Source of the DNA: Pseudoduganella flava
Lineage (GTDB): Bacteria > Pseudomonadota > Gammaproteobacteria > Burkholderiales > Burkholderiaceae_D
Length of the DNA: 64,000 nt
Reading direction: 5' to 3'
NCBI RefSeq assembly: GCF_007830495.1
Contig: NZ_VLKW01000005.1
Span: 367,641-431,640, forward strand
The notes under the pieces were generated by a model. That model was given only the letters and a program-made list of their open reading frames with translations, was not told the origin of the DNA and searched no databases. Below, one piece after another: positions 63,731-64,000 of the stretch (positions within the stretch are counted from its first letter, which is position 1; each line of letters opens with the position of its first letter). The translations under genes were made by a program, and so were the position numbers.

Positions 63731-64000
63731 ATGAATTCCGACAAACGCAGCAATAGAAGCGCAGGAACACGCAACGACGGACGCAATGACGGACGCAGCG
63801 ACGACCCCCGCGATGGCGCCGGCGACCGGCGCAGCGACCCCGCACGCGATGGCGAGCGCCGCAGTAACTCGGCACTTGCCGACGTCGTCGACCAGGGTAT
63901 CCGCTTCGACGCGGAGCGCGGCGCCGCGCTGGCCTGGGCCTACCTGAGCCAGCACGGCCTGCCGCCGGAAACCATTTTGCGCGTGCTGTCGCCCCCGGCA
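63731..64000 (+). CDS. Hypothetical protein, 3' end outside window
   Basis: The first 90 codons of a protein I do not recognise; the frame is open to the window end. Residues 3-48 are strongly charged and repetitive, built of Asn/Asp-Gly-Arg and Arg-Ser-Asp units (RNDGRNDGRSDDPRDG), with an underlying short DNA repeat (GAYGGACGC). From about 49 a helical, more ordinary sequence follows (ALADVVDQGIRFDAERGAALAWAYLSQHG, then LPPETILRVLS). AUG 63731 follows AGGGAG by 7 bases. Its disordered head suggests nucleic-acid or polyanion contact, but no function can be named. Confidence 0.6.
   Translation, partial: MNSDKRSNRSAGTRNDGRNDGRSDDPRDGAGDRRSDPARDGERRSNSALADVVDQGIRFDAERGAALAWAYLSQHGLPPETILRVLSPPA

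Overview
The window is GC-rich (roughly two thirds G+C by eye) and densely coded. It looks like the chromosome of a betaproteobacterium, most likely of the Oxalobacteraceae (Massilia/Telluria-type). That placement is inferred from the combination of a cyoABCD ubiquinol oxidase with RegB/RegA, PhaB, phasin-like and hemerythrin genes, an RbbA-type exporter and many c-di-GMP enzymes; no rRNA gene is present to confirm it. The first gene (P-type ATPase) and the last (hypothetical) are cut by the window edges.

Layout. 1-2.7 kb: end of a cation P-type ATPase, an LdhA-type D-lactate dehydrogenase and an FNR-type oxygen sensor with four cluster cysteines. 2.8-3.9 kb: a complete IS1595-like element with an 8-bp target duplication. 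3.9-7.9 kb: a four-gene two-component operon (histidine kinase, CheY-like, hybrid kinase, NarL-type regulator). 8-12.7 kb: TraR/DksA-type protein, tandem universal stress protein, flavodoxin-fold quinone reductase and a bifunctional acyl-CoA synthetase/acetyltransferase. 13.2-19.7 kb: a complete tripartite exporter (lipoprotein outer-membrane factor, HlyD adaptor, RbbA-type double ATPase, ABC-2 permease). 19.7-30.2 kb: a c-di-GMP phosphodiesterase, a palindromic repeat element, and the operon cyoABCD-SURF1-regB-regA, with a divergent MHS-type transporter. 30.2-37.2 kb: a terminator, a MITE related to the IS, a Fic remnant, a hydrolase, a reductase, a phasin-like protein, a GGDEF/EAL protein, a hemerythrin and a DHA2 transporter. 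37.2-41.3 kb: porin-chemoreceptor operon and phaB. 41.4-54 kb: accessory FtsH, bacteriohemerythrin, MgtA-type ATPase, MacA/MacB-type exporter with an alcohol dehydrogenase, flavodoxin, APH/AAA fusion and a SYLF protein. 54-64 kb: amino-acid permease, a very large hybrid kinase with its diguanylate-cyclase regulator, a small HTH-like protein and a GGDEF/EVL protein.

Unifying theme. Seven FNR-box-like sequences (TTGAT-N4-ATCAA, one perfect, three with one mismatch, three with two) lie in the intergenic regions ahead of the kinase operon/traR-usp, the acyl-CoA synthetase, the exporter operon, ftsH, hemerythrin-mgtA, alcohol dehydrogenase/flavodoxin and SYLF-APH/AAA. The centre of every box is 72-86 bases from the start codon it faces, as expected for class II FNR promoters (box at -41.5 plus a leader of 31-45 bases). 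I infer a locally clustered low-oxygen regulon with its regulator gene included. It handles fermentation (LdhA, alcohol dehydrogenase), acyl-CoA/protein acetylation, stress and dormancy-like functions (USP, TraR, APH/AAA), membrane proteostasis (FtsH), oxygen binding or sensing (hemerythrin), cation transport and export. RegB/RegA translated with the terminal oxidase adds a second redox-sensing layer.
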